Notes: a model not told the origin generated them from the sequence alone. Shown: positions 25,454 through 36,069, counted from the stretch's first letter. The stretch: DNA of 64,000 nucleotides from Pseudarthrobacter sulfonivorans (GCF_024391045.1 NZ_JANFCZ010000005.1:1-64000), one strand, 5' to 3'. Made by a program: numbers and translations.

Positions 25454-26356
25454 TTACCGGACGGCCAGTGCTTCCTGCACGCTTTCCGCGACGGCGCGGG
25501 CGCCGGCCTGGCCCATGACAATGGTGTAGTGGTTAACGTCGGGCACCTCACGGACGCGCAGGCTCGGCAGTTTCCCCGCCCACTCGTCAAGATAGCCGGG
25601 GGCGTACAGGGCCGCCGGTTCGTTGAGGAGGCCCCGCGGCGCACGGAGCACCCGGGTATCCACGGCCAGTTCGTCGAGCGCCTTGAGCAGCGAGGCGCCC
25701 CGGTGCAGCTCGGCGGTGTCCTCGGCCATGGCCTGGTAGCTCGTGGCCGGCCTCAGCTCCGGCTCCTCCCCCGTCAGGTCGTAGTCCACGTACTCCTCCA
25801 CGAACTGATCCCAGTCGCTGAACGCGGGGTGCTGCCGCCAGAACGACCGGTAGACCTCGCGGCTGGGGAACGTGGAATTCAACCGTTCGGCGGCCGGGCC
25901 CAGCACCGCCGCCACCACGTCCTCGTCCGAAATTCCGGCCGGCACCTGCAACGGCAGGCCGCCGTCCACCAGCACTAGCGACCGGACCAGCTCCGGGAAC
26001 AGATTCGCCAGGACCACGGAGGCGAACGCACCCATGGAATGCCCAACCACCACCACCGGCCCGGTGGTGAGGGCGCCCAACACCCCGGCAAGGTCCTGCG
26101 CGTGCGTGGGCATCCCGTAGGGCCCCGGCAGCGTATTGCTGCGGCCCCGTCCCCGCAGGTCGGGGGCGATGATCCGGGTATTGGGCAGCGCCTCCGCCAG
26201 GTACGGCCACGCCTTGTGCGATGCCGTCACGCCGTGGACCGCGAGGATGGTGGGCGCCAGGGGATCATCCGGGCCCCAGAGGGCGGTATGCAGGGTGCCG
26301 CCGCGGACCTCGACGTCTGTGGTCCGGTATCCGGTGCTGCTGGCTGCTCGGGTCAT
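25454..26356 (-). CDS. Alpha/beta hydrolase
   Basis: 300 residues. The nucleophile elbow is VVGHSMGAFAS, the oxyanion region LAVHGVTASHKAW, the catalytic Asp probably lies in the late strand and the His in VPDVNHYTIVMG. An APDLRGRGRSNTLPGPYG segment is typical of esterase/haloperoxidase-like hydrolases. It is the last gene of the liv/CoA-ligase operon and its ATG overlaps the tetR stop, so it could release the carboxylate that the operon then activates, for instance by ester or lactone cleavage. The true substrate is unknown. Confidence 0.87.
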   Translation of the reverse strand: MTRAASSTGYRTTDVEVRGGTLHTALWGPDDPLAPTILAVHGVTASHKAWPYLAEALPNTRIIAPDLRGRGRSNTLPGPYGMPTHAQDLAGVLGALTTGPVVVVGHSMGAFASVVLANLFPELVRSLVLVDGGLPLQVPAGISDEDVVAAVLGPAAERLNSTFPSREVYRSFWRQHPAFSDWDQFVEEYVDYDLTGEEPELRPATSYQAMAEDTAELHRGASLLKALDELAVDTRVLRAPRGLLNEPAALYAPGYLDEWAGKLPSLRVREVPDVNHYTIVMGQAGARAVAESVQEALAVR

Positions 26357-27030
26357 GGGGCTTTCCCTTCCTGGGGCGGGATGGAACCGGCGGGTGTGGG
26401 CGCGTGCGGGGTGGCGCCGGGTGCGAGGGCCCGCTCGATGAACTGCATCATCTCTTCGAACACGTCCTCCGGGACGTCAGGCCGGGCGCCCGGGACAGGT
26501 TCGGTGCCTTCCTCGTCCCAGAGCACCCAGCGCATGCCGATCAGTTCGCCGATCCCCATCAGGGCCCACGCGGCAACGGTGGGATCCATGTCCCGGACCT
26601 CGCCGTTCAGCTGGGCCGCCTTCAGGCCGGCGATGTAGCCGTCCACAATCCGGGTGTAGTGGAGCCGCAGGGCGCCGGGGGACACGAACTCGGCCTGCCG
26701 GATGATCCGGTAGAGCGCCGGGTGCTCAGCCGTGAACCGGAAGAAGGCCCGGAACCCGGCCCGCTCGGCCTCAATCCGGTTGGTGGCGCTGCGGGCGGCA
26801 TCGGTCATCGCGTGCCGGACCCGCCTGTTGAGGTCTTCCACCACTTCGTCGAAGATGGCCTGCTTGCCGTCGAAGTACAGGTAGAAGGTACCGAGTCCGA
26901 CGGCGGCCCCTTCCGTGATCTTCACGATGGAGGCTTCGTGGTACCCCACCGACGCAAACACCGTTTCGGCTGCTTCGAGCAGTTTGGCGCGGGTGCGTGT
27001 TCCCCGGGCCGTGCGCGGCTGGGCGCTCAT
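26353..27030 (-). CDS. TetR family transcriptional regulator
   Basis: 225 residues. The N-terminal HTH (RTKAKLLEAAETVF-like, then GYHEASIVKITEGAAVGLGTFYLYF) is a standard TetR DNA-binding domain, and the C-terminal part is an acyl-CoA-type ligand domain by length and context. It is embedded inside the operon, overlapping both neighbours by ATGA. The likely target is the livK promoter, and the likely inducer is the CoA thioester made by the adjacent synthetase. Confidence 0.9.
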   Translation of the reverse strand: MSAQPRTARGTRTRAKLLEAAETVFASVGYHEASIVKITEGAAVGLGTFYLYFDGKQAIFDEVVEDLNRRVRHAMTDAARSATNRIEAERAGFRAFFRFTAEHPALYRIIRQAEFVSPGALRLHYTRIVDGYIAGLKAAQLNGEVRDMDPTVAAWALMGIGELIGMRWVLWDEEGTEPVPGARPDVPEDVFEEMMQFIERALAPGATPHAPTPAGSIPPQEGKAP

Positions 27031-28634
27031 GGCCGGCTGCCTTCTGCGTGGTGTGCTGCGTGTTCGGGCAGCGCGGGTTCCTGTTCTGAGAGCTCCTGCC
27101 GCAGCCTGGACCGAAGCACCTTATTCAGCGCAGTCCGGGGCAGTGCCGTCACCATGGAGATGCGGGTGGGTACCTTGAAGGCGGACAGTTGCGTGGCACA
27201 GTGTTCCAGCAGTTCCTGCTCGTCAGTGGCCATGCCTGCACGTACCACCACGAACGCCGCACCGCTTTCGCCCCAGTGCCCGTCCGGCACGCCCACCACG
27301 GCGGCCTGCGACACGGCGGGATGTGCCAGGAGCACCGCCTCCACCTCGGCCGGGGCGACGTTTTCGCCGCCGGAGATGTAGATGTCCTTGATCCGGTCCA
27401 CCACCCTGATGTACCCGTCGGCGTCGCGTTCCACCAGGTCGCCGGTGCGCAGCCAGCCGGCCGCGAGGACAGCTGCCGTGGCGGCGGGGTCGCGGAAATA
27501 CCCGGCGAACACCCCGGGGCCGCCCACCAGGAGCTCACCGGTGGCGGCCCCGTCGTAAATTTCACCGGTGACCGGATCGGCAACCGCGACCGCGACGTGC
27601 GGGTATGCCTTCCCGGAGTAGCCCACCATCCGTTCGGCGTCCTCGTTGGCCAGGCACAGGACGTTGGGCGAGGCCTCCGTGAGCCCGTAACCCTGGCTCA
27701 AGGCCACCCCGCGGCGGTGCCAGATCCGCAGCAACGGCGCCGGCATCGGCGCGCCGCCCACCACGGCGTGGCGCAGGCTGCCGAGGTCCGTCCGGGCGAA
27801 GTCCGGGTGTTCGGCGAGCATCAGGTACTGCGTGGGCACGCCCATCAGCATGGTGACGCGCCGTTCTGCGATCAGCTGCAGGACCCGGCCCGGTTCGAAA
27901 CCGCGCTCCAGGACCACCGTGGCGCCGGCCCACCAGGCCAGCAGCGGCTGGATGTTCCAGCCGCCCACATGGAACTGGGGCAGGACTGCGAGCACCACAT
28001 CTGTACTGGCCATGTCCAGGGTCCGGGACAGCGCCAGGTTGGTCCAGAAGCAATTGGCATGGGTCAGGACGGCGGCCTTACTGGCCCCTTCAGTGCCGGA
28101 GGTGAAGATCATGAGGAGGGGGTCATCGTCGCGGACTTCCCTCCCGGCGAACGGCGCTGGAGGCAGCACACGCGACGGCGCGGGCACGGATTTTTCGACG
28201 CCGCCGGGCCCGGGCGCCACGGTCCGCGGCGGTTGGGGCAGCAGGGAGCACGCCGCGGCCGCCAGGGCGTCCAAGTCGTTTTCAACGAGGAGCAGCTGGG
28301 GGTCCGCGAGTTCCAGCTGGGCGGACAGTTCGCGCGGCGAAAGCCGCCAGGACAGCGGCACCAGCACCAGCCCGGCCTTGGCGCAGGCGAAGAACACCAC
28401 CACATGGTCCGAGCTGTTGCCGGTCAGGGTGGCGATCCTGTCGCCCGTGACGTAGCCGGCGGACTGCAGTGCCGCGGCGAGGTCGGCTGCCCGGCGTTCC
28501 AGTTCGGCGTAGCTCAGGGTGAGGCCGCGGTCGTCGATGGCGATCCGGTGCGGGGTGGCCAGGGCGCGGTCCGCGGTCCAGCGGCCCAGCGTGTGCAGGC
28601 CGTCCGGCCGTCCCGGGCCTGTTGTGCCGGTCAT
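27027..28634 (-). CDS. AMP-dependent acyl/aryl-CoA synthetase
   Basis: 535 residues of the ANL superfamily. The ATP loop is MIFTSGTEGASKAAVLTH, the adenine motif YGLTEASPN, the hinge TGDLVERDADGYIRVVDRIKD, then ISGGENVAPAEVE and a catalytic Lys in LPRTALNKVLRS. It activates a carboxylic acid as adenylate and then CoA thioester. Together with the upstream branched-chain-type importer, the substrate is probably a medium, branched or aromatic carboxylate. Its ATG overlaps the livM stop. Confidence 0.92.
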   Translation of the reverse strand: MTGTTGPGRPDGLHTLGRWTADRALATPHRIAIDDRGLTLSYAELERRAADLAAALQSAGYVTGDRIATLTGNSSDHVVVFFACAKAGLVLVPLSWRLSPRELSAQLELADPQLLLVENDLDALAAAACSLLPQPPRTVAPGPGGVEKSVPAPSRVLPPAPFAGREVRDDDPLLMIFTSGTEGASKAAVLTHANCFWTNLALSRTLDMASTDVVLAVLPQFHVGGWNIQPLLAWWAGATVVLERGFEPGRVLQLIAERRVTMLMGVPTQYLMLAEHPDFARTDLGSLRHAVVGGAPMPAPLLRIWHRRGVALSQGYGLTEASPNVLCLANEDAERMVGYSGKAYPHVAVAVADPVTGEIYDGAATGELLVGGPGVFAGYFRDPAATAAVLAAGWLRTGDLVERDADGYIRVVDRIKDIYISGGENVAPAEVEAVLLAHPAVSQAAVVGVPDGHWGESGAAFVVVRAGMATDEQELLEHCATQLSAFKVPTRISMVTALPRTALNKVLRSRLRQELSEQEPALPEHAAHHAEGSRP

Positions 28635-29845
28635 GCTGCTTCCTCCAGGATCTCGCGGGACTCCTGCACCCTGCTGGTGCCGCGCCGGCTCCGGCGCTGC
28701 GCCAGCCGCTGGGCGGCACCCGTGAGGCCGCCGGGCAGGAACAGCACCACCAGGACGAACAGGGTGCCCAGGATGAAAAGTGGTTCTGACAACGGTACGC
28801 GCAGGATGTCCGGGAGCCCATCGATGGCATCGGAATTTGCCAGCGCGGTGAGGCGCTGGTCCAGGATCGTGTAGAAGACACCCCCGATCACCGCACCCCA
28901 GCGCGAACCCACGCCGCCCAGCACCACCATGACCAGCAGGGTGATGGTGAGGTCCGCGGACACGGCCCGGGGGACGGCGCCGCTCTGCAGCAGCAGGAAC
29001 ACCATGCCGATGATGCAGACCAGGACGGCGGAGACCACGAAGATCAGCAGCTTCACCAGGTAGGGCTGCAGGCCGAGGACCCGCACCCGGAGTTCGTTTT
29101 CACGGACCGCCGCGGCCACATGGCCGGCGCGGGAGGACTGCACCCACGTGACGATGATGAAGACGGCCACCAGCACGGCGAGCGCCAGCCAGTAAAGGTT
29201 GCGGGTGTTGACCACGCCCACCAGGAAGTCCGGCAGGTTGTCCGTGCGCAGGGTCAGGCCTTCGTCGCCGCCGGTGGTGCCTTCCGGGTTGCGGCCCACC
29301 ACCACCGAACCGGCCTGTGCGAAGGCGAGGGTGACCATGGCAAACGGGATGCCGCTGACCTTCAGGCTGATGCTGCCCACCACGTGGGCCAGCACGATGA
29401 CCACGAGCAGGGTCAGGCCCATGGCCGGGAGCAGCGGGATGTCCAGGTTTTGCAGGATGATGGCCAGCCCGTACACCCCGGCGCCGAAGTAGAGGGCGTG
29501 GCCGAACGAGAGCAGGCCGGCGACGCCGAGGAGCAGGTGGTAGGTCAGTGCGGCGGCGGCCATCAGCATGCACATGGCCAGCAGCTGCAGCGACCCCGGC
29601 GTGTAGGTGGGCCCCGGCAGGACCCCGGGCAGGGACAGGTTGAGCAGCGGCAGCAGGATCAGCAGGACGACGCCGGCGAGTCCGGCTGCGGTGCCCGCAA
29701 TCCTGCCGCGCGTCAGGCGCAGCGGTGGGCGGCCGCCGTCGTTCGCGGTACGACGGCGGGACGCGGCAGCGGTGCCTGCCTCCCCGCCGGTTGTGGGCCC
29801 GGCGGGCGCGCCGTTGGTTTCCGTGGCGTCGGTTTCGGTGGTCAT
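28631..29845 (-). CDS. livM: Branched-chain-type ABC transporter permease LivM
   Basis: 404 residues from the ATG at 29845, which has GGGAGA upstream; longer frames are shadow sequence of livH. A hydrophilic, Thr/Ala/Gly-rich N-terminus of about 60 residues precedes 9-10 membrane segments. LGVAGLLSFGHALYFGAGVY and the AAAVRENELRVRVLGLQPYLVKL coupling loop are LivM signatures. It forms the channel with LivH. Both ends overlap neighbours by ATGA. Confidence 0.92.
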   Translation of the reverse strand: MTTETDATETNGAPAGPTTGGEAGTAAASRRRTANDGGRPPLRLTRGRIAGTAAGLAGVVLLILLPLLNLSLPGVLPGPTYTPGSLQLLAMCMLMAAAALTYHLLLGVAGLLSFGHALYFGAGVYGLAIILQNLDIPLLPAMGLTLLVVIVLAHVVGSISLKVSGIPFAMVTLAFAQAGSVVVGRNPEGTTGGDEGLTLRTDNLPDFLVGVVNTRNLYWLALAVLVAVFIIVTWVQSSRAGHVAAAVRENELRVRVLGLQPYLVKLLIFVVSAVLVCIIGMVFLLLQSGAVPRAVSADLTITLLVMVVLGGVGSRWGAVIGGVFYTILDQRLTALANSDAIDGLPDILRVPLSEPLFILGTLFVLVVLFLPGGLTGAAQRLAQRRSRRGTSRVQESREILEEAA

Positions 29846-30717
29846 GAGGTTCTCCCGAGCAGGCCGGAGGGGCGGAACAGCAGGACAAGTGCCAGGGCCA
29901 GCACCACAACGAAGTCGCCGGTGCCGCCGAGGTAGAAGTTGGCGAACTGCTGCAGCACCGCCACCGCGACGGCGCCGATGGCTGCGCCGGTCAGGGACCC
30001 GAGGCCGCCGATCACGGTGACGATGAAGGCGAAGATCAGCAGCGAGCCGCCCAGGAGCGGCGAGACGTAGCCGAAGTAATGCGAGGCCAGGACCCCGCCC
30101 AGGCCCGCCGCGGCACCGCCGATGGTGAAGACCAGCGTGAACGCCTTGCGGACGTCGATGCCGAGCGCGGTGACCATGGACCGGTTCTCCACGCCGGCCC
30201 GGATGATCATGCCGTAGCGGGTGTTCTTGAGGAAGAACACCAGGGCCAGCAGCACCAGGACGGCGGCGATGATGCAGATGAAGCGGTCGTTGGGAATGCG
30301 CGCGCCGAGGATTTCGGTGGTGTCCTTGAACCAGGCCGGACCCTGGATGAAGACCGGGTCGGTGCCCCAGATGCCGTCGAACAGTGCCACCGCGGCGAGC
30401 GAGAGGCCCACGGTGATCAGGACCTGCTCGATGTGCCGCTGGTACAGGCGGCGGATGAGGACGAATTCGGTGAATGCGGCGAACACGGCTCCGGCCACGG
30501 CCCCCACCAGCAGGGACAGCAGGAACGTCCACCAGTTGTCGGCACCGGTCCGGCGGGCGATTTCCCAGCCGGTGAAGGCGCCGAGCGTCAGGAAGGCACC
30601 GTGGGCGAAGTTCAGAACGCCCATCAGTCCGTAGATCAGGGACAGTCCGGCGGCCACGAGGAAGTAGAGGGCCCCGAGGCCCAGGCCGGTGAAAAGCAGC
30701 AGGACAACGGTGCTCAC
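29842..30717 (-). CDS. livH: Branched-chain-type ABC transporter permease LivH
   Basis: 291 residues, about eight membrane segments. GLSLIYGLMGVLNFAHGAFLTLGAF is the LivH signature and AGVENRSMVTALGIDVRKAF the ATPase-coupling loop. The start is GTG, overlapping the livF stop as GTGA. It pairs with LivM in a HAAT-family importer. Confidence 0.93.
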   Translation of the reverse strand: MSTVVLLLFTGLGLGALYFLVAAGLSLIYGLMGVLNFAHGAFLTLGAFTGWEIARRTGADNWWTFLLSLLVGAVAGAVFAAFTEFVLIRRLYQRHIEQVLITVGLSLAAVALFDGIWGTDPVFIQGPAWFKDTTEILGARIPNDRFICIIAAVLVLLALVFFLKNTRYGMIIRAGVENRSMVTALGIDVRKAFTLVFTIGGAAAGLGGVLASHYFGYVSPLLGGSLLIFAFIVTVIGGLGSLTGAAIGAVAVAVLQQFANFYLGGTGDFVVVLALALVLLFRPSGLLGRTS

Positions 30718-31519
30718 AGGGCTGCGCCTTTCTCGTGCGCGGCGGCGGTTTGGTGGCGGGGTGCCGCGTCGTGGGCGGCGCCCTCGGTGGAGACGCCCAG
30801 CAGCCGTTGCGTCAGCCCGTCGTCGTCCAGGAACTCCAGGGCGTTGCCGGTGTGGACCACGCGTCCGCCGGAGAGGACCACGGCGCCTTCCGCCAGCCTG
30901 CGGACCACCTGCAGGTTCTGTTCCACCAGCAGGATGGGGACGGTCTTGGCCGCTTCGGCGAGGGTCTCGGCCACTTCGGCCACGATCTTCGGCGCCAGCC
31001 CCTTGGTGGGTTCGTCCACGAGGAGGACCTTGTTGGTGTTCAGGAGTGCGCGGGCCAGCGACACCATCTGCTGCTGGCCGCCCGACAGGGTCCCTGCCAT
31101 CTGGCCGGCGCGGGCCAGCAGGTCCGGGAAAAGCTCCTCGACCAGCTGCCGGCGGGGTGCGGCGTCGCGTTCGGCGAGCCTGAGGTTTTCGGCGACGGTG
31201 AGTTTGGAAAACACTTCACGGTCCTCCGGGACATAACCCACGCCGCTCCGGATGATCTTGTAGGTGGGCTCCTTTTCCACCCGGACGCCGTCCAGTTCCA
31301 CCTCGCCGGTCCGGTCAATCAGGCCGATGATGGCTTTGATGGTGCTGGTCTTGCCCACGCCGTTGCGGCCCAGCAGGGCGGTGATGCCGGTGGCGGGAAC
31401 CGTGAAGGACACGTCCTCCACCACCTGCTGTCCGGCGATGTGGGCGTTCAGTCCTGCGATCCTGAGGATAGGGCCGCCGGGTTCGGGATTTCGGGGATTG
31501 GGGCGCTGTGCTGCGGCGG

Positions 31520-31523
<4 letters not shown>
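30714..31523 (-). CDS. livF: ABC transporter ATP-binding protein LivF
   Basis: 269 residues. Walker A is GRNGVGKTSTIKAI, signature LSGGQQQMVSLARAL, Walker B VLLVDEPTKGLAP. These match LivF, the second ATPase of HAAT importers. The N-terminus carries a short Pro/Asn-rich extension and the C-terminus an Ala/His-rich tail. The ATG overlaps the livG stop. Confidence 0.93.
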
Positions 31524-32284
<761 letters not shown>

Positions 32285-32295
32285 GTCCTGATCCT

Positions 32296-33492
32296 CTACT
32301 TCTTCTCGGGCGGTGCCACCTGGTCGCCGGGGACCACCTTGACGAGCTCGGGTGCCCAGGCAGCGCTCTTCTGGACGAGCTTGACCTGGTACATGTCCTG
32401 GACCAGTGCGTGGTCTGAGGCCCTGACGGTCTCCTTGCCCTTGGGGCCGTCGAAGCTGAAGCCTTCGAGCGCCTTGACCATGGCGTCGGTGTCGGAGCCG
32501 CCTTCCTTGATGGCCTGGACGATCATCTGGCCGGCCACGAAGCCGTCCGGGGTGAACAGGTCGGCCTTGGCGCCGGCCTTTTCGACGGCGGCGATCATCT
32601 TCTTCTCCACCTCGGTGCCGGAAGCGCCCGGGAAGTAGTGGTTCAGGAAGCTGATTTTGCCGGTGGCTTCCCCGTAGGCGCCGAAGGTGGACGCGTCGCC
32701 CAGGCCGGTGACCACCGGGGCGGCATCGAAGGCGCCTTGCTGGCTGAGGGCCTGCCACATGGTGCCGGAGGTGGCTCCTGCCCAGGCCACGAAGACCATG
32801 TCCGGCTTGGCGTCAACCAGCTGGCGGGCGAACGGGGTCAGTTCCTGGCCGTCCGGGACGAGGACGGACTCTACGGTGGCGCCCTTGGCTCCGAGGACGG
32901 CCTTGACGGCGGCCACGTTGCCCTGGCCGAAGGCGTTGTCCTGCGCGAAGACCACTACCTTCTTGCCGTTGGTGTCGATGAAGGAGCCGGCGGTGGCCAC
33001 GTCCTGCAGGCTTTGGCGGCCCGAGCGGAACGTGTACTTGTTGATGCCCTGGATGGCGTCCGTGGCGGCGGGACCGGAGATGTAGAGGACCTTGTTCTGG
33101 GCCGCCTGCTCGGCCAGCTTCAGCGCGATGCCGGAGACCACGGTGCCGCCGATGATCTTGTAGCCCTTGCCGATGAGGTCCTTGGCTGCCGTCACTGCCT
33201 TGTCCGGATCGCCGCCGTCGTCAGCGTACGTCAGGTTGATCTTGGCGCCGTTGACCGCACCGGTGCCGCCGGTGGCGTGGTCGATGCCGGCCTGGAGGCC
33301 CTCATAGTAGGTGGCACCGTAGGCGGCCAGCGGGCCGGTCTTGGAGTAGATGATGCCAACGTCCACCGGTTCGGCCGACTTGGTACTGCCGGACTCGGCC
33401 GGGGTGGCGGCTCCGGGCGTGGGCGCGCAGGCGCTGAGGGCCAGCCCCGTGGCCATCACGGCGGCGAGCAGGAACTTCTTCGTATCCTTCAC
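32296..33492 (-). CDS. livK: Substrate-binding lipoprotein of the branched-chain-type ABC importer
   Basis: 398 residues. The signal MKDTKKFLLAAVMATGLALSAC ends in an LSAC lipobox. The mature protein is a periplasmic-binding-type-1 fold: VDVGIIYSKTGPLAAYG, NLTYADDGGDPDKAV, VLYISGPAATDAI, VVVFAQDNAFGQGN. Binding proteins of this group carry amino acids, amides, urea or aromatic/aliphatic carboxylates; the adjacent CoA synthetase favours a carboxylate. It is the first gene of the eight-gene operon, behind a strong promoter. Confidence 0.92.
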   Translation of the reverse strand: MKDTKKFLLAAVMATGLALSACAPTPGAATPAESGSTKSAEPVDVGIIYSKTGPLAAYGATYYEGLQAGIDHATGGTGAVNGAKINLTYADDGGDPDKAVTAAKDLIGKGYKIIGGTVVSGIALKLAEQAAQNKVLYISGPAATDAIQGINKYTFRSGRQSLQDVATAGSFIDTNGKKVVVFAQDNAFGQGNVAAVKAVLGAKGATVESVLVPDGQELTPFARQLVDAKPDMVFVAWAGATSGTMWQALSQQGAFDAAPVVTGLGDASTFGAYGEATGKISFLNHYFPGASGTEVEKKMIAAVEKAGAKADLFTPDGFVAGQMIVQAIKEGGSDTDAMVKALEGFSFDGPKGKETVRASDHALVQDMYQVKLVQKSAAWAPELVKVVPGDQVAPPEKK

Positions 33493-33584
33493 GGGATGCC
33501 TTTCGTACTAAAACTGGGGATTGTGGACAACGGGTGCGATTAAGAAATCGTGAGCAAACCTGAAAGGTGATTCATGTTACGGCA

Positions 33585-33613
33585 AATCTAGGGCGTGACT
33601 CATCAACTGTCAA
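33585..33613 (-). promoter_or_regulatory. Sigma-70-type promoter of the liv/CoA-ligase operon
   Basis: On the minus strand TTGACA (33613-33608) and TAGATT (33590-33585) are 17 nt apart. The start site would fall near 33578, giving a leader of about 85 nt before livK, long enough to hold a TetR operator. The region is AT-richer than its surroundings. Confidence 0.7.
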
Positions 33614-33620
33614 TGGAATT

Positions 33621-33695
33621 CCCCGCCCGATTTAGGCAACGCGGGGTCACCAAACACCCAATAGACGGCGCGGAGGGGACATCAAGTGACCCCGC
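33621..33695. terminator. Two competing hairpins between the MFS gene and the livK promoter
   Basis: CCCCGC (33621-33626) can pair with GCGGGG (33641-33646). Alternatively GCGGGGTCAC (33641-33650) pairs perfectly with GTGACCCCGC (33686-33695). They share one arm, so only one can form. They lie downstream of the minus-strand MFS gene and probably terminate it, insulating the livK promoter. Confidence 0.6.
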
Positions 33696-33741
33696 GTCGG
33701 TGTGTGGCGGGCGGGGTGCGTGAGGTGGGTGGGGTCGGGGG

Positions 33742-35040
33742 TTAGCCGCCGACGTACCGGTTCCGGCCGGCGCGGTAGCCGAACACCGCGGCCAGGGAGC
33801 CTACGCCGAGGAACAGCAGCCCGGCGGCGGTGAAGGAGCCGGTGGACTGGTGCAGCTGGCCCACCAGCAGCGTCCCGGTGGATCCCACGCCGTAGCCCAC
33901 GCCCTGCATCATCCCGGACAGATGCGCGGCGGTGTGGCCGTCGCGGGTCCGCAGCATGATCATGGTCAGGGCCACCGCAGTGAGGCTTCCCTGCCCGAGT
34001 CCCAGCAGCCCGGTCCACACCCAGATGAACTGCAACGGCCCGAAGATGCTGAGCGCGAAGCCGCCGCCGGTCATCAGTGCCACCAGCACACTGATGGCAC
34101 GCTGGTCCCGGAACCGTGCCGCGAGCGCAGGGGCGAACAGCGAGCCCAGCATCTGGAGCACAATCGAAACGGACACCATCAGCCCTGCGGTCCCGCCGTC
34201 GACACCGCGCTCGCGCAGGATGGGCGCCAGCCACGCGAACACGCTGAAGGACATCATGGCCTGCAGCACCATAAAGATGGTCACCTGCCAGGCGACCTCC
34301 GAGCGCCACACGTTGACGCCGTCCGACGCGGCCTGGTGCCGGACGGGGTGCTGCCGGAGCGCCACCGGAAGGAACAGCAAGAGCACGACGACGGCGGGCA
34401 GCGCCCAGAACCAGAGCCCCGCCGTCCACTCCCCCGTTGCCGTGAAGACCGGGTAGGTAAAGCCGGCGCCGAGGGCGGCCGAGGCGCAGATTGCCGTGGT
34501 GTACAGCCCGCTCATGAGGCCCAGCCGGTGCGGGAAATCGCGTTTCACCAAGCCGGGGAGCAGCACGTTGCACAGGGCGATGGCTGCACCGCAGGCGGCC
34601 GTCCCCACGAGCAGGGCCGGCAGGTGCCCGGCGCCCGGCAGCAGCCCGCCCAGGTCCGCCGGCCGCAGCAACAGCCCCGCCGTGAGGACCGCCATGGCGC
34701 CGAGCAGCACGCGCTCCGCCCCGAACCGGCGGGCCAGGACAGGGGCCAGCGGCGCAAACACGCCCAGCAGCGTGACGGGCACGGTGGTGAGCACCACCAC
34801 CGCCCAGCCCGGCAGGCCGGCGTCGGACGTGAGCTCCGGAAGCACCGCGGCGAAACTCGAGAAGACCGTCCGGAGGTTCAGGCCGATGAGCACCAGGCAG
34901 AGGCCCAGGTATGCCAGGGCGCGGCGGCTGCGGGGCCCGTCCGGGAGCTCCGTGGGGGACGCCGGGGGAACATCGTCGATTTCGGCGTCGACGAGGAATC
35001 CGGGTACGTCAACGTTGTCAGCACGGGTCACGGCACCCAT
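33742..35040 (-). CDS. MFS transporter of the CynX/NimT type
   Basis: 432 residues with 12 membrane segments. LIGLNLRTVFSSFAAVLPEL at the first helix and LSGMMQGVGYGVGSTGTLLVGQLHQ late in the protein are characteristic of the cyanate/nitroimidazole CynX/NimT group. The substrate is unknown. The N-terminal 35 residues are acidic and cytoplasmic. It is divergent from trmB with about 80 bp between. Confidence 0.87.
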   Translation of the reverse strand: MGAVTRADNVDVPGFLVDAEIDDVPPASPTELPDGPRSRRALAYLGLCLVLIGLNLRTVFSSFAAVLPELTSDAGLPGWAVVVLTTVPVTLLGVFAPLAPVLARRFGAERVLLGAMAVLTAGLLLRPADLGGLLPGAGHLPALLVGTAACGAAIALCNVLLPGLVKRDFPHRLGLMSGLYTTAICASAALGAGFTYPVFTATGEWTAGLWFWALPAVVVLLLFLPVALRQHPVRHQAASDGVNVWRSEVAWQVTIFMVLQAMMSFSVFAWLAPILRERGVDGGTAGLMVSVSIVLQMLGSLFAPALAARFRDQRAISVLVALMTGGGFALSIFGPLQFIWVWTGLLGLGQGSLTAVALTMIMLRTRDGHTAAHLSGMMQGVGYGVGSTGTLLVGQLHQSTGSFTAAGLLFLGVGSLAAVFGYRAGRNRYVGG

Positions 35041-35120
35041 TGTGTCAGGCGGCAGTGGGCGCCATCACCAAGGCCATCCCGAAACCGCTGCCTGCCCGCA
35101 ACTCAACTACTCTGGAAGGG

Positions 35121-36044
35121 ATGAGTGAATCCCCAGAATCTCCCCAGCCTCCGCATGTTCCGCGGCCGGTGACGCCCGGAACCCAGGCCTCCTTCGGCAC
35201 GTACGGCGGCAGGCCCGTCAGCTTCGTGCGCCGCGGCACCCGCCTTCAGGGCAGGCGCCAGGCGGCCTGGGAAGAGCACGCGGACCGCTGGGCCGTGGAC
35301 GTGCCGCGGCACGTCGCCAACACGTCCGTCCACCCGGATTACACGTTCGACGCCGAGGCGGAGTTTGGCCGGAAGGCACCGCTGATTGTGGAGATCGGGT
35401 CCGGGCTGGGTGACGCCATCTGCCACGCCGCCGAGGAAAATCCTGACACGGACTTCCTGGCGGTGGAGGTCTACACACCGGGCCTGGCCAACACCATCAT
35501 CAAGATCAACAGCCGCGGGCTGCAGAACGTGCGCGTGGTGGAAGCGAACGCGCCCGAGGTCCTGGCCACCATGCTGCCGGCAGGGTCCGTCAGCGAACTC
35601 TGGGTCTTCTTCCCGGACCCCTGGCACAAGTCGCGCCACCACAAACGGCGCCTCATCCAGCCCGAGTTTGCCGCGCTCGCTGCACGGGCGCTCAAACCGG
35701 GCGGCCTGTGGCGGATTGCCACTGACTGGTCCAACTACGCCGTCCACGTCCGCGACGTCCTGGCGGGCTCCGCCGACTTCGAGAACCTGCACACCGGCGA
35801 GCGCCACGGACCCGAAAGCCCCCTCACCCAGGTGTGGCAGTCCGGCGTCGAATCCCTGGTGGGCGGCGCACCGGTCCGCGAGGGCAGGGCCCCCGTCAGC
35901 ACCGAACATACCGGCCCGAACGAGGGCGTGGATGAAACCGGAGGCTGGGCGCCGCGCTTCGAGGGCCGGATCCGGACCAGCTTCGAAGCCAAAGCCCATG
36001 AGGCCGGCCGGCTGATCTTCGACCTCTGCTACCGGCGCCGCTGA
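35121..36044 (+). CDS. trmB: tRNA (guanine-N7-)-methyltransferase
   Basis: 307 residues. VEIGSGLGDAI is the SAM loop, NAPEVL the second motif, and FPDPWHKSRHHKRRLIQPEF the catalytic TrmB signature. It makes m7G46 in tRNA. Compared with short TrmB proteins it has an N-terminal extension of about 55 residues and a Gly/Glu-rich insertion around residues 245-285 (VREGRAPVSTEHTGPNEG). ATG at 35121 follows GGAAGGG directly. Confidence 0.95.
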   Translation: MSESPESPQPPHVPRPVTPGTQASFGTYGGRPVSFVRRGTRLQGRRQAAWEEHADRWAVDVPRHVANTSVHPDYTFDAEAEFGRKAPLIVEIGSGLGDAICHAAEENPDTDFLAVEVYTPGLANTIIKINSRGLQNVRVVEANAPEVLATMLPAGSVSELWVFFPDPWHKSRHHKRRLIQPEFAALAARALKPGGLWRIATDWSNYAVHVRDVLAGSADFENLHTGERHGPESPLTQVWQSGVESLVGGAPVREGRAPVSTEHTGPNEGVDETGGWAPRFEGRIRTSFEAKAHEAGRLIFDLCYRRR

Positions 36045-36069
36045 GCCGCGGAAGGCGAGTGGCCGGGGG

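Noticed and set aside
29842..30532. livM read as one protein starting at 30532
   Set aside because: The first 229 residues are Arg/His-rich nonsense from the wrong frame of livH; the LivM homology begins at ATG 29845 with a ribosome site.
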